This document shows positions 51,401 through 62,200 of a stretch of DNA of 64,000 nt, one piece after another. The notes under the pieces were generated by a model that was given only the letters and a program-made list of their open reading frames with translations, made no database searches and was not told where the DNA came from. The DNA lies in the NCBI RefSeq assembly GCF_003667315.2, contig NZ_RCTZ02000001.1, forward strand, positions 1 to 64,000. Reading direction: 5' to 3'. Origin of the DNA: Tropicibacter alexandrii (GTDB taxonomy: Bacteria; Pseudomonadota; Alphaproteobacteria; Rhodobacterales; Rhodobacteraceae). The position numbers were made by a program, and so were the translations under genes. Numbering within the stretch: the stretch's first letter is position 1; every line of letters begins with the position of its first letter.

Positions 51401-54400
51401 GTGACCGATCAGACCCCGATCCTGCGCGATTACGCACTCGAAGACCGTTACACCAAGACCTCTGGCCGTGTATTCATGACCGGCACACAGGCCATCGTGC
51501 GCATCGCTTTGGATCAGGCGCGGCGCGACCGGGCACGGGGGCTGGATACGCGCGGTTTCGTTTCGGGCTATCGCGGCTCGCCCGTGGGCGGGATCGATCT
51601 GGAGATCGGCCAGAATGCCAAGCTGGTCGAGGAGGCCGGTGTCACCTTCCTGCCCGCGATCAACGAGGAGTTCGGCGCGACGCAGATGATCGGCACCCAA
51701 CAGGTCGAGACCGATCCGCACAAGACTTGCGAGGCGGTCTTTGGCCTGTGGTATGGCAAGGGGCCGGGCGTGGACCGCGCGGGCGACGCGCTGAAACATG
51801 GCAACGCCTATGGCGCCTCCCCGCAGGGTGGCGTGCTCGTGGTGGCCGGGGATGACCACGGTTGCGTGTCCTCATCCATGTCGCACCAGTCCGACGTGGC
51901 CTTCATGAACTTTTTCATGCCGGTGCTGAACCCCGCCAACGTGGCCGAGTTCCTGCCCTTTGCCGAATGGGGCTACGCGCTGTCGCGGTTCTCCGGCATG
52001 TGGGTGGGGTTCAAGGCGATTTCAGAGACGGTGGAATCCGGCATGGCCTTTGACCTGCCGCCGGACCGGGATTTCGTGACGCCGGACTTCACCCCGCCCG
52101 AGGACGGGTTGCACTATCGCTGGCCCGACCTGCCCGGCCCCCAGATCGAGGCGCGGCTGGAATTCAAGAAGAACGCCGTCATGGCCTTTGCCCGTGCCAA
52201 CCCGATCGACCGGGCGGAATGGGGGCATGTCGCGCGCTTCGGCATCGTCACCACGGGCAAATCGCATCTCGACGTGCTGGAGGCGCTGCGCCTTTTGGGC
52301 ATCGATCAGGCGCGCGCCGCCGATCTGGGGATCGACCTCTATAAGGTCGGCATGGTCTGGCCGCTGGAACATGAGGGCGCACTGGATTTCGCCCATGAAA
52401 AGGACGAATTGCTGATCGTCGAGGAAAAGCGCGGTATCATCGAAAGCCAGCTCAAGGAATATTTCTACGACTTTCCGGGCCGCAAACCGCGCCGCATGGT
52501 CGGCAAGCGGGACGAGACCGGCGCGCGGCTGATCCCGTGGACGGCAGAGCTTGGCCCGGTGATGCTGGCCCGGCACATCGCCGACCGGCTGGCGCGCAAC
52601 GGGATCGTCGATCTGACCGATCGCGCCGCGCATGTGGTGGACACGCCCCAGCCGATCACCGTGCCGGGCGCCACCCGCACGCCCTATTTCTGCTCGGGCT
52701 GCCCGCATAACAGCTCGACCAAGGTGCCCGAGGGCTCTCAGGCCTTTGCCGGGATCGGCTGTCATTTCATGGCGTCGTGGATGAACCGCAACACGACCTC
52801 GCTGATCCAGATGGGCGGCGAAGGCGTGAACTGGGTGGCGCGCTCGCGCTTCAACGGCAACCGGCATGTGTTCCAGAACCTTGGCGAGGGAACGTATTAC
52901 CATTCCGGGTCGCTGGCCATTCGTCAGGCGATTGCCGCAGGCACCAACATCACCTTCAAGATCCTGTTCAACGACGCCGTCGCCATGACCGGCGGGCAGG
53001 ATGTGGACGGGCCGATCAGCGTCGAGGCGATCGCCCGCTCGGTGCTGGCCGAGGGGGCCAAGCGCGTGGTCATGGTCTCCGACCAGCCGGACGCCCTGCC
53101 CCGCGTGCCCGGCGTGCAGGTCTATGACCGCAGCCAGATGGACCGCGTGCAGCGCGACTTGCGCGAGATCCCCGGCACCACGGTGCTGATCTATCAACAA
53201 ACCTGTGCCACGGAAAAACGCCGCTTGCGCAAGCGCGGCAAGATGGACGACCCCAAACGCTTTGCCGTGATCAACCCGCTTGTCTGCGAGGGCTGCGGCG
53301 ATTGCTCCGTGGAAAGCAACTGCCTCAGCGTCGAGCCGCTGGAGACGGAATTTGGCCGAAAGCGCCGCATCAACCTCAACACCTGCAACAAGGATTTCAC
53401 CTGCCTGAACGGCTTCTGCCCCAGCTTTGTCACCGTCGAGGGCGCGACCCTGAAAAAGGCCGCCGCCACCGGCGATGCGGCTTTCCGACGGCTATCGAAG
53501 GGGCTGACCCCGCCCGATCTGCCATCGCTCGATACACCTTGGGATATCGTCGTGACGGGCGTCGGCGGTACGGGCGTGGTGACGGTCGGCCAGTTGATCG
53601 CCATGGCCGCCAACCTGGAAAACAAGGGCGCGAGCGTGCTGGATTTCATGGGCTTTGCCCAGAAATTCGGCCCCGTCATCAGCTATATCCGCTTGGCCCG
53701 CGACGGCGCGCAGGTCAATCAGGTGCGGGTGGAGCCCGCCAGCGCCGATGCGCTGATCGGCTGCGATATTGTGGTCTCCTCCTCGCCCAAGGCGTCGCAG
53801 ACCTACCACGCAGGCACGCGCGGCGTGGTGAACACCTCCGTCATGCCCACCGGTGATCTGGTGCAGAACCGCGATGCCGACCTGAAGGCGGGAACCCGTT
53901 TGCAGGCCATCGCCGAGGCCACGGGCGATCTGCGCGCGCTCGATGCCAATGCCCTGTCCGAGGCGCTCTTGGGCGATACCGTCTTTGCCAATGTGCTGTT
54001 GCTGGGCGCGGCATGGCAGGCGGGACTGGTGCCCCTGTCCTACGAGGCGCTGATGCGCGCCATCGAGTTGAACGGCGTCAAGCCCGACCTGAACAGGCGC
54101 GCCTTCGATTGGGGGCGGCTGGTGGTGGCAGACCCCGCAGGCGTCGAGAGCGCCGCCGGGCTGAGCACCCCGCCTCTCCAGACGCTGGACGAGCAGATCG
54201 CGCGGCGCGCGGCCTTCCTGACCGATTATCAGGACAAGGCTTGGGCCGATGCCTATCGCGGCGCCATTGCCCGGCTGCGCGAGGCCGAGACGCGCACCCA
54301 TGGCAGCGCCGGGCCGCTGACCGAGGCGGCGATGAAGGGGCTGTTCAAGCTGATGTCCTACAAGGACGAATACGAGGTCGCCCGGCTGCACACGCAAACC

Positions 54401-54802
54401 GGCTTCGTCGACGGGCTGAAGGACCGCTTTGACGGGGATTTCACACTCCGCCACCACCTCGCTCCGCCGATGCTGCCCGGTCGGGACGCGCGCGGTCGCC
54501 CGGTCAAGCGCAGCTTTGGCCCGTGGATCAGGCCCGCGATGTCTGTCCTTGCGCGCGCCAAGCGGTTGCGCGGCGGCTGGTTCGATCCGTTCGGCCACAG
54601 CCATGAACGCCGGGTCGAACGCGCCCTGATCGCCGAATACCGCAAGGCGCTGGACAGAATGTGCAACGACCTGTCGGACCGGGACGCGGCGCTGGGCCTT
54701 CTGACCTCGGTGATGGAGGTGCGCGGCTTTGGTCCGGTCAAGCTGCCGGTTGCCGAAGCCGTGTTGGATCGGCTGAAGGCGTACAACGCCACCTCGGGCT
54801 GA
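51401..54802 (+). CDS. Indolepyruvate ferredoxin oxidoreductase, fused alpha/beta form
   Basis: 1133 residues from GTG 51401 with AAGGAG 8 bases upstream. Oxidatively decarboxylates aryl pyruvates to aryl-CoA with ferredoxin. The N-terminal part is the pyrimidine-binding half, the centre holds the TPP-binding half (GIGCHFMASWMNRNTTSLIQ), followed by a ferredoxin-like Cys cluster (CEGCGDCSVESNC and CNKDF..CLNGFC) and a C-terminal gamma-like domain (VTGVGGTGVVTVGQLIAMAA). Archaeal enzymes split these into IorA and IorB; the single-chain form is typical of proteobacteria. Probably used in Phe/Tyr/Trp breakdown, with the divergent Lrp gene as regulator. Confidence 0.95.
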   Translation: MTDQTPILRDYALEDRYTKTSGRVFMTGTQAIVRIALDQARRDRARGLDTRGFVSGYRGSPVGGIDLEIGQNAKLVEEAGVTFLPAINEEFGATQMIGTQQVETDPHKTCEAVFGLWYGKGPGVDRAGDALKHGNAYGASPQGGVLVVAGDDHGCVSSSMSHQSDVAFMNFFMPVLNPANVAEFLPFAEWGYALSRFSGMWVGFKAISETVESGMAFDLPPDRDFVTPDFTPPEDGLHYRWPDLPGPQIEARLEFKKNAVMAFARANPIDRAEWGHVARFGIVTTGKSHLDVLEALRLLGIDQARAADLGIDLYKVGMVWPLEHEGALDFAHEKDELLIVEEKRGIIESQLKEYFYDFPGRKPRRMVGKRDETGARLIPWTAELGPVMLARHIADRLARNGIVDLTDRAAHVVDTPQPITVPGATRTPYFCSGCPHNSSTKVPEGSQAFAGIGCHFMASWMNRNTTSLIQMGGEGVNWVARSRFNGNRHVFQNLGEGTYYHSGSLAIRQAIAAGTNITFKILFNDAVAMTGGQDVDGPISVEAIARSVLAEGAKRVVMVSDQPDALPRVPGVQVYDRSQMDRVQRDLREIPGTTVLIYQQTCATEKRRLRKRGKMDDPKRFAVINPLVCEGCGDCSVESNCLSVEPLETEFGRKRRINLNTCNKDFTCLNGFCPSFVTVEGATLKKAAATGDAAFRRLSKGLTPPDLPSLDTPWDIVVTGVGGTGVVTVGQLIAMAANLENKGASVLDFMGFAQKFGPVISYIRLARDGAQVNQVRVEPASADALIGCDIVVSSSPKASQTYHAGTRGVVNTSVMPTGDLVQNRDADLKAGTRLQAIAEATGDLRALDANALSEALLGDTVFANVLLLGAAWQAGLVPLSYEALMRAIELNGVKPDLNRRAFDWGRLVVADPAGVESAAGLSTPPLQTLDEQIARRAAFLTDYQDKAWADAYRGAIARLREAETRTHGSAGPLTEAAMKGLFKLMSYKDEYEVARLHTQTGFVDGLKDRFDGDFTLRHHLAPPMLPGRDARGRPVKRSFGPWIRPAMSVLARAKRLRGGWFDPFGHSHERRVERALIAEYRKALDRMCNDLSDRDAALGLLTSVMEVRGFGPVKLPVAEAVLDRLKAYNATSG

Positions 54803-54907
54803 CAAAACGATCACTTCCGCGTGCGGCCCTGTCCCGAGGTGCTTTCGCGGCGCAGTTTTGCGCTAGGGTTCCGGCAAAGGACACCTTCGACCAAGGGAGA
54901 CAGCCAC

Positions 54908-55396
54908 ATGACCCAATCCCGGATCGACCGCCGGACCTTTGTCGCAACCGGGGCCGCGTCCCTGCTGACCTGCGCGACCGGCCTCGTCTCGCCGCTGCAC
55001 GCGCAGGGCGTTGCCCCGACCCGATCGATGCGCGGCGGCGCGAACAACTATCGCCCCGGCGCGCCTGTCGTCGAGCGGATCGGCGGCGGCGGCTTTGTGA
55101 TGTCGGGCACCGTGCGCCGCGCGGGCGATGGCGCGCCGCTCGAAGGGATCCGCATCCAGATCTGGGCGCACACTACCGAAGGTCGCGAACGCGACCCGCA
55201 CAGCCATGGTGCGACGCTGACCAATGCCGATGGCGTGTTCCAGCTGGAGATGCCGCAGATCGTACCGGCCTTCGGCCAGCCGCACGGCCACCTCGCCTAT
55301 GACAGCGGCGCGTTCAAGACGGTGTTCCTGCGCCCCGTCATGCCAAGCGCCCGCGACACCAGCCTGCAGGCGCATTTCGTGCTGGAACCCGCCTGA
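54908..55396 (+). CDS. Tat-exported intradiol-dioxygenase-like protein lacking Tyr ligands
   Basis: 162 residues. Twin-arginine signal DRRTFVATGAASLLTC at the start. The beta-sandwich core of intradiol ring-cleavage dioxygenases is recognisable (GTVRRAGDGAPLEGIRIQIW then TLTNADGVFQLEMP and QPHGHL). Of the four iron ligands (two Tyr, two His), only the His pair of PHGHL is apparent; the Tyr in the GxY position is replaced (EGRERDP). It may bind a metal differently or be non-catalytic. 3 bases before the membrane protein gene at 55399, so a two-gene unit. Confidence 0.75.
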   Translation: MTQSRIDRRTFVATGAASLLTCATGLVSPLHAQGVAPTRSMRGGANNYRPGAPVVERIGGGGFVMSGTVRRAGDGAPLEGIRIQIWAHTTEGRERDPHSHGATLTNADGVFQLEMPQIVPAFGQPHGHLAYDSGAFKTVFLRPVMPSARDTSLQAHFVLEPA

Positions 55397-55398
55397 CC

Positions 55399-56025
55399 TT
55401 GGGCCGTCTGCGCGCGCCCCTTGCGTGGCTGGCGCTGGTGGCGACGATTGCCGTGCCGCTGGGCGTCGCCGCAGGCAGCGACTACCTCGCCTATCGCGGC
55501 CCCGTCTACATCGTCGCAGGCTTTGCCGGGATCTTGGCGCTGGCTTGTCTGCTGGTGCAGCCCCTGCTCGTGGCGGGGGTCATGCCGGGCGTGCCAAGGC
55601 GCATCGGGCGGCGCTGGCACCGCTGGAGCGGCGCGCTGTTGATGGCGGCCGTTGCGGTGCATGTGGGCGGTCTGTGGATCACAAGTCCGCCGGACATGAT
55701 CGACGCCCTGACCTTCGGCGCGCCGACGGCCTTTTCGGCCTTTGGCGTCGTGGCGATGTGGGCGCTGGTGATGGCGGCCCTGCTCGCCGTGGCGCGCAGG
55801 TCGCCGGGCCTGCGCCCGCAGGTCTGGCGGCTGGCGCATGGCGCTGCCGTGGCAGTGGCGGTGGCTGCAAGCGTGCCGCATGCCCTCTTGATCGAGGGCA
55901 CGATGGGCACCCTGTCCAAGGCGGCCCTGTGTGTTGCGGTCGTCGCCGCGCTGGTCTGGGTACTGGCCCGGCTGAAACCATGGACAGGAGTGATACGCAG
56001 CCGTTCCGGCCCGACAGGCCGGTGA
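55399..56025 (+). CDS. Ferric-reductase-like transmembrane protein
   Basis: 208 residues from TTG 55399. About six membrane spans; His residues in RRWHRWSGALLM, VAVHVGG, RLAHGAA and VPHALL are placed like b-type heme ligands of the ferric_reduct family (YedZ/FRE). No flavin or NAD domain, so it would need a partner. Directly downstream of the Tat-exported protein; a redox partnership across the membrane is plausible (YedYZ-like logic) but unproven. Confidence 0.78.
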   Translation: MGRLRAPLAWLALVATIAVPLGVAAGSDYLAYRGPVYIVAGFAGILALACLLVQPLLVAGVMPGVPRRIGRRWHRWSGALLMAAVAVHVGGLWITSPPDMIDALTFGAPTAFSAFGVVAMWALVMAALLAVARRSPGLRPQVWRLAHGAAVAVAVAASVPHALLIEGTMGTLSKAALCVAVVAALVWVLARLKPWTGVIRSRSGPTGR

Positions 56026-56040
56026 TCGCGCCGTGTGCCC

Positions 56041-56577
56041 TCAGGCCTGCGCCTGCCAGCGGCCCCGTTCCGCGCGCACGATGCCATGCCGGTCCACCTG
56101 CAACTGCGCGGTGTGTCCGGCCTTGGTATCGATACAGTCATAGGCATCGGGCGCGGTGTGCCGAAAGGTGACGTACCGCGGGACGAGCCGCTGGTTCGCA
56201 ACATCCAGCCGTGCCACCGTCAACTCGGCGTCCTGACCGACCGCCAGCCCAAGGCGGCGGATCGGCAAGGTAAACCACGCGGGCGTGAAGCCGAGGTCGA
56301 TGTCATGCGCCCCGGTCACCTCGGGCATTGCGGTTCCGTTCAGGGTCCAGCTGTCATCGGGCGCGCGCCGCACGAACAGGCGCGAGCGTGCGCCGATGCG
56401 GACGCGCCGCGTGGTGCCGTCGCCGCGCGCGCGCAAGCGGTAGCGCAGGACATCCCAGCCAGCATCGGTCGAGGACCCGTCGATCAGATAGCCGCCCTCG
56501 GCATCGGCAAAGCGGCAGGCATCGTTGCCCTGCCCATCCTGTTTCACCCACAAGACGGCATGTGTTCCCGCGATCAT
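56041..56577 (-). CDS. Putative glycolipid-binding protein
   Basis: 178 residues from ATG 56577 (AAGGGGAA upstream). The pattern DVLRYRLRARGDGTTRRVRI, NGTAMPEVTGAHDIDLGFTP, FTLPIRRLGL and VPRYVTFRH fits the Glycolipid_bind family (PF06475-type), a domain related to lipoprotein-localisation folds. No signal peptide. Convergent with the ferric-reductase-like gene. Biological role not established for the family. Confidence 0.8.
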   Translation of the reverse strand: MIAGTHAVLWVKQDGQGNDACRFADAEGGYLIDGSSTDAGWDVLRYRLRARGDGTTRRVRIGARSRLFVRRAPDDSWTLNGTAMPEVTGAHDIDLGFTPAWFTLPIRRLGLAVGQDAELTVARLDVANQRLVPRYVTFRHTAPDAYDCIDTKAGHTAQLQVDRHGIVRAERGRWQAQA

Positions 56578-56676
56578 GGCATTCCCCTTTTGCACCAGAC
56601 TAGCATGGCGCAAACGCCGCGCACCGGAAAATGTTGCGCGGGCGGTCCGGCGGGGACCACCCTTGGCCGCCCGAAC

Positions 56677-56706
56677 AAAAAACGCGGCCCCCTTTCGGAG
56701 GCCGCG
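56677..56706 (-). terminator. Rho-independent terminator of the phytase-like esterase gene
   Basis: Minus strand stem CGCGGCC/GGCCGCG extended by a G-U and two G-C pairs around loop GAAA, followed by TTTTTT (56682-56677). Lies 26-55 bp past the stop. Confidence 0.85.
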
Positions 56707-56731
56707 CCTGCGCCGGACAGAACCGGGCTGT

Positions 56732-58885
56732 TTACATCTTGCCGATCGTCCAGAAGAACGTCTCGCCCGAGCTGTCATCGACACCGTCATTGTCGGTCGA
56801 GACCCAGCCGTTGCCGTCCGCGTCGATGGCAAAGCCTTCGACCTTGTCGACGATATAGCCGTTCCATGCTGCCAGATCGGGGATCAGGTCGCGCACGACT
56901 TCCTTTTCGACCATGGGCAGCTCGCCACCCAGCGGCGCGGGCGTCAGGCCGTCCAGCGACACGCGGGTCAGTTGCTTGACCTTGGCATTGGCGCCGATCT
57001 GATTGTCGCGCTCGACGATATACAGGTAGCCCTCATGCGCCGTGATCTCCGACAGGCCGACCCACCCGGTTTCCGGGTCTTCGGTCGGGTAGGTCACCGC
57101 GCCCCAGTCACCGGTTTCGGTGTTGTAGGCCACCAGCTTCACGTCATTGCCCGCATCGTCGCCCCAGTTGCGCTGGATGGCGATCCACAGCGTGTCACCG
57201 ACGCGGGTCACGCCCTCGGCGCCGAACCGCTTTTCGACGGCCAGCAATTCGGCCGGAAAGGCGACCTCTTGCTTGATCTCGCCCTTGGCATTCACATGGT
57301 ACAGGCCATGCGGCACCATGCGGTCGGTGCGGCCTTCGGAGGCGATCCAGAAACCGCCCTCGCCATCGGTGGTGATGCCTTCCATGTCCAGCTTTTGCGC
57401 CGGATGACCGCCACGGGTGACGTCGATGGCGCGGGTGATGCGCGCAGGCGTCTGGCTGGGATCGATGACGAAGATGCGCGGCTGATAGCCGTAGAAGCTG
57501 TCATTGACCGCGTAGATCAGGCCCTGATCGGCAACCATGCCGGAAATCGCACCCCAACCGATCAGCTCATCCGCGCCTTCGGAGGTCAGCGTCGGATAGG
57601 CGGCGGGCGCCTGCTGGTATTCGAAGATCATGACATGCGAGCGCACGCCGCCATCCTCGATCAGGTCGGCCTCGTTCGCGACGGCCAGCAGGTTGCGCTC
57701 CGGGATGGCGATGGCGCCTTCGGGCGCGATGCCCGAGGGCAGCAACTGGGTGAAGACCGGGTTGGCCGGGTCGGTCACGTCATAGACCGAAATCGTCGAG
57801 GACCGCTCGCCCAGAACGAAGGCATAGGTGGTGTCACCGAAGGTGGCGACCTCCATGCCCTCGGGTTCCACACCCTTGGCATCCGACCGCTTGTCCGGGT
57901 AGTGGCCCGCCTGAATCACCGGCGTTTCAAACGCGTTGGTCGATTCCCAGACCAGCGTGCCATCCTTGTGGAACACGGTCGCCCCGCGCGAGCCACCGTC
58001 CATGTCGCCCTCGTTGGCGATCATGAAGTGATTGTCGTCGATCCATTGCAGGCCATCGGGCTCACGCAGGCGGCCCGGCTGGCTTTCGGTGAAAAGCAGC
58101 GCAGCGCGCTCGTCGGTGGCGTCGATGCCGTCGAGATCGACAGCCCCGGCCGAGAACTGGTTCATCACCGTGCCGTCGGCACCGATGATGACGATGGCGT
58201 TGTTTTCCTGAAGCGTCACGGCGATCTCGCCCAGCCCGTTGATGTCGACGAATTCAGGCTCGGGGTCTTCGGGGGCGATCTCGGTCAGGCCGGTCACGTC
58301 GATCGTCTTGAGCGTGTCGCAGGCCAGCGCCTCGTCCTGGACACCGACGGTGACCATGAAGCCCGCGGGCATTTGGCCGACGCGGCCATCGCCCAGATCT
58401 TCGTCGCGCTCGTTTTCGATGGCGACGGCGATCAGGTCACCGGCATCAGTATGATCGGTCGAATCCGGCTGACCGCCGAGGTCGCATTCGCCGGTGATTT
58501 CGAGGCTGCCCATATCCACGGCCAACAGCTTGCCCGACGGCTCGACATAGGAGGCCGAGGTGTTCACGGCGACGAAGGCCGTGTTGCCGATCACCGTGAC
58601 CGAGGTCGGCTCGCCGCCCACATCCACGTTGCCCTTGGGCTGCGGGTTGGCCGGGTCGGTGATGTCGATCAGGCCGATGACGCCAAGCGGGCTGTCGGTA
58701 TAGACCAGCGTCATGCCATCGGCAGACGCACCGATGATCTCGGCCGAGCTTTCCTCGGCTGCGCGCGCGCCATTGTTCAGCGGCGTCGCAAAGCTGGAAA
58801 CGCGGTTGAAGTTCATCTCCTGCGCCTGTGCCGCGGCAGCGGTCAGGGCAAGCATGGAGACCATCGGAAGGGAGATCTTTGCCAT
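56732..58885 (-). CDS. Secreted esterase-like protein of the phytase family (YVTN-like/phytase-like propeller)
   Basis: 717 residues from ATG 58885. Signal peptide 1-21 (AAAQAQ). Repeating propeller blades (about 30-680) with VYTDSPLGVIGLIDITDPANP, PEGMEVATFGDTTYAFVLGE, LDMEGITTDGEGGFWIASEG and WVGLSEITAHEGYLYIVERD; the last two are typical of the esterase-like activity of phytase family. Such enzymes hydrolyse organophosphates or related esters outside the cell. A Pho-box triplet 52-80 bp upstream places it in the phosphate-starvation regulon, which supports a phosphorus-scavenging role. Confidence 0.9.
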   Translation of the reverse strand: MAKISLPMVSMLALTAAAAQAQEMNFNRVSSFATPLNNGARAAEESSAEIIGASADGMTLVYTDSPLGVIGLIDITDPANPQPKGNVDVGGEPTSVTVIGNTAFVAVNTSASYVEPSGKLLAVDMGSLEITGECDLGGQPDSTDHTDAGDLIAVAIENERDEDLGDGRVGQMPAGFMVTVGVQDEALACDTLKTIDVTGLTEIAPEDPEPEFVDINGLGEIAVTLQENNAIVIIGADGTVMNQFSAGAVDLDGIDATDERAALLFTESQPGRLREPDGLQWIDDNHFMIANEGDMDGGSRGATVFHKDGTLVWESTNAFETPVIQAGHYPDKRSDAKGVEPEGMEVATFGDTTYAFVLGERSSTISVYDVTDPANPVFTQLLPSGIAPEGAIAIPERNLLAVANEADLIEDGGVRSHVMIFEYQQAPAAYPTLTSEGADELIGWGAISGMVADQGLIYAVNDSFYGYQPRIFVIDPSQTPARITRAIDVTRGGHPAQKLDMEGITTDGEGGFWIASEGRTDRMVPHGLYHVNAKGEIKQEVAFPAELLAVEKRFGAEGVTRVGDTLWIAIQRNWGDDAGNDVKLVAYNTETGDWGAVTYPTEDPETGWVGLSEITAHEGYLYIVERDNQIGANAKVKQLTRVSLDGLTPAPLGGELPMVEKEVVRDLIPDLAAWNGYIVDKVEGFAIDADGNGWVSTDNDGVDDSSGETFFWTIGKM

Positions 58886-58936
58886 TGGGTCAGCTTTCTG
58901 GGTTTCGAACGTGTCGCGCCGGTCTTGCCCGGGCCT

Positions 58937-58965
58937 GTAACGGCGACGTGACATATCGGTGAAAC
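58937..58965 (-). promoter_or_regulatory. Pho box upstream of the phytase-like gene
   Basis: Toward the gene: GTTTCAC (58965-58959), ATGTCAC (58954-58948), CCGTTAC (58943-58937), exact 11-bp period. Weaker per unit than the pstS box but same geometry. Confidence 0.75.
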
Positions 58966-59231
58966 TTTGCTGACACCGCGTCACCCAGTATGCGAACCCG
59001 CGCCGGGGATTCTCGGAAAAATTGTCGAAAACACGTTGTTTCCAAATAGGTTAGAGGATTGTTGCGGCGACAGTCGAGACGGCATGTTACAGCGGTCGCG
59101 ACAGGTTTCGACCCTCCGGCTGACGCGCGGGCCACGCCATGTGGCCCTGCGCCTTCCCCGCGGCCAGATGCCGGCCTGTCGCGCAGCCGGTTCGATCCGG
59201 CGCGCAAAGGTGTTTGCGACGGGGGCTTGTC

Positions 59232-62200
59232 TTGCCAATTCAATCGACGATCGGGCTGACGGATCCGGCGGTATCGCTGGGTTTGACCGCAGCGACGGAC
59301 TATACCACCAACCTGCCCTTCATCGACCTGATGAAGACCGCGCGCGATCCGTTCTTCGGGTACGAGAACGCGCAGTATTTCGGCGACTATCTCGACGCGG
59401 ACGGCTGGGCGCATACCGTGCCCGATACCGGGCCGATCACCTATCACTTCGACTGGGGCAGCTTTGCCGAAACCGACCCCTCCGGCGCGCTGCTTTACCC
59501 GCAACTGGTGGCGAACCAGTCCGGCACCTATGTGCTGGAATTCCACGGGCAGGGCGCCATCGAGATCCGCACCCCGACCGAGACCTTTCGCGATGACGAT
59601 GGCGACGGTCGGATCGAATTCACGATCCAACCCGAAGAGATCGACGAATCCGGCACATCCACGACCTATTTCGGCTTTGACATCGTCATCGGCGCCACTG
59701 GCGCACCGGGCAATTACGACCCCGCCAACCCCACCCATCTGCGCGATATCAGCCTTGTGCGCGCCGAACATGAGGATCTGTTTCACGCGGGCGCCGTGTT
59801 CAACCCGGAATGGCTGGAGGTGGTCGACGACGTCCGGCAGGTGCGGTTCATGGACTGGGCGCAGACCAACGACTCGACGGTCGAGACCGCCGCCGACCTG
59901 CCCCGCCTGAGCGATGCCAGTTGGGCAGGCGGCGTGCCCATCGAGGTACAGGTGCACCTGGCCAACCAGATCGGCGCCGATCCGTGGTTCACCATTCCGC
60001 ATGGTCTGGACGCGGCAGGTACACGCGCGCTGGTCACCTATGTGCGGGACACGCTCGACCCGGCGCTGGTCCCGACGTTCGAGTATTCCAACGAGGTCTG
60101 GAACCCGATCTTTGCCCAGAACGCCTTTGTTCAGGACCGCGCGGTCGAGTGGTTCGGCGACGATGCCTATCTGGCCGACCCCGCGACCGGGCAATACGTG
60201 CTGGACGGGAGTGGCGCGCCGCTCGTGTCCTATTACGCTACGATCAACGCCCAGATGATCCTTGCCACGCAAACCGCGCAGATCGTGTCGGAGGTCTATG
60301 CCGACACGCCGGAACTGGATTACATCAACACCATCGGCCTGAATACCGGGCTTGGTGGCAGCGCCGACGTGATGGCGCAGTACCTGTTCGCCCCGCTCTG
60401 GCAAAGCGCGCAGATGTCGGACCTGCCCGCCTATGTGCCACCGCACACGGTGTTCGACACGGTGGCCGCGACCTCGTATTTCGGCGGTGGCCTGCTGGAT
60501 CAGGACCTCGAAGCGTTCCGCGCCGCCATCGACGACCCCGACACCGACATCCAGACATGGCTGGCCGATTACGTCATGGGGCGCAACGCCGATTTCGCCG
60601 ATCCCGAAACCGGCGAAATCGCGATCACCGGATCGGTCCCGCATCTCGTCGGCACTCTGCAGGCCATCGCCGACAGCATCGCCGCCGAGGGGCTGGACCT
60701 TGGCCTGACCCTGTACGAGGGCGGCCAGCACCTGATCCATGAAACCCCCGGCCTGTGGGAAACCGGCGTGGACGCCGCCGGAAACACGGTCATCGCCCCG
60801 ATCCCCCAATACGACGCCCTTCAGGCGGCGCTGCTGGACTTCGTCCGGGGCGCGCGCATCGTCGAGGCCTTTGATGCCTTGGCCGAAAGCTGGTTCCAGA
60901 TCGGCAGCGGCGCCTTCGTGCAATACGGCGATGTCAAGCTGCCGGGTGAAAGCGGGGCTTATGACCTGCTCGCCCATCACGACGACGCGACCCCCCGGTC
61001 CGAGGCGATCCTCGACCTCAACGCAACGCAGCCGGTGCTGTGGGAGGACCGCGCGGGAGCGCATTTCCAGCACGGCCTGCAACCGGATCTGGACGGGGCC
61101 GAGGTCTATCCCGGACTGACCGACCTGTCGGGCAGCGACCTGATCGAGGGCACCTGGGCCGAAGACCTCCTGTATGGCGGGGCTGGTGACGATACCCTGA
61201 TCGGGCATGACGGCACCGACACCCTCGCAGGTGGCGCGGGCGACGACCAGCTACAAGGCGGAACCGGCGACGACCTGCTGCATGGCGGGGCGGGCAATGA
61301 CCTGCTGCGGGGTGGCAGCGGGCGCGATGCCTTCCGTTTCGACGGTGGCTTCGGGCAGGACACGGTCGCTGATTTCGACATGACTGCGGATAGCCTGTTT
61401 CTCGATGGCACCGCGCTGGACCTGTCCGCCCTGCCCGAGGGGCTGACCCTCGCGCAAACCGATGCCGGGACCTTGCTGTCTGGCGCGGGCGGCACGATCC
61501 TGCTGCAACCGGCCGACCTGCCCGCGCCGGACCTGACCTACGGCCTTACGGGGCCGGATGCGCAACTGTTCGAGGTCGATCCCCACACCGGTGCGATCCG
61601 CTTTCAGGACTGGTTCACGCCCGACGCCTCCGACCCGTGGGACAGCGACGAGGACAACCAGTACGAGGTCATCGTGCTGGGTTTCGACGCCGATGGCAGG
61701 CAGGTCGATGAAAGCGCGCGGACCATGACGGTCTCGACCGATGGCATCCGCTGGCAGGACGCGCCGGATGCACAGCCGCCGACCGAGGTGACCTATGCGC
61801 TGACCGGGCCGGACGCGCAGTTGTTCACCGTGGACCCGGCCACCGGAGAGATCGCCCTGCAAGACTGGTTCAGCCCCTCGCTGGACGATCCGTGGGATGC
61901 GGATGGCGATCATACCTACGAGCTTGCACGCGTTGCGACCGCAGCGGATGGCAGCGCCACCGACGTACCGCTGCGCATGGTCGTGACCGAGGCCGGGCTG
62001 GACTGGCGCGACGCCGCGCCCGAGCCAACGCCCGAGGCCAGCTATGCGCTCTCGGGTCCGGATGCCCACCTGTTCACGGTCGATCTGCGCGGCGGCGAGA
62101 TCGGCCTTCAGGATTGGTTCATCCCCTCGCCCACCGACGCATGGGACAGCGACGAGGACCACGTCTATCAGGTCACCCGCCTGCACCTTTCGGGGGACGG

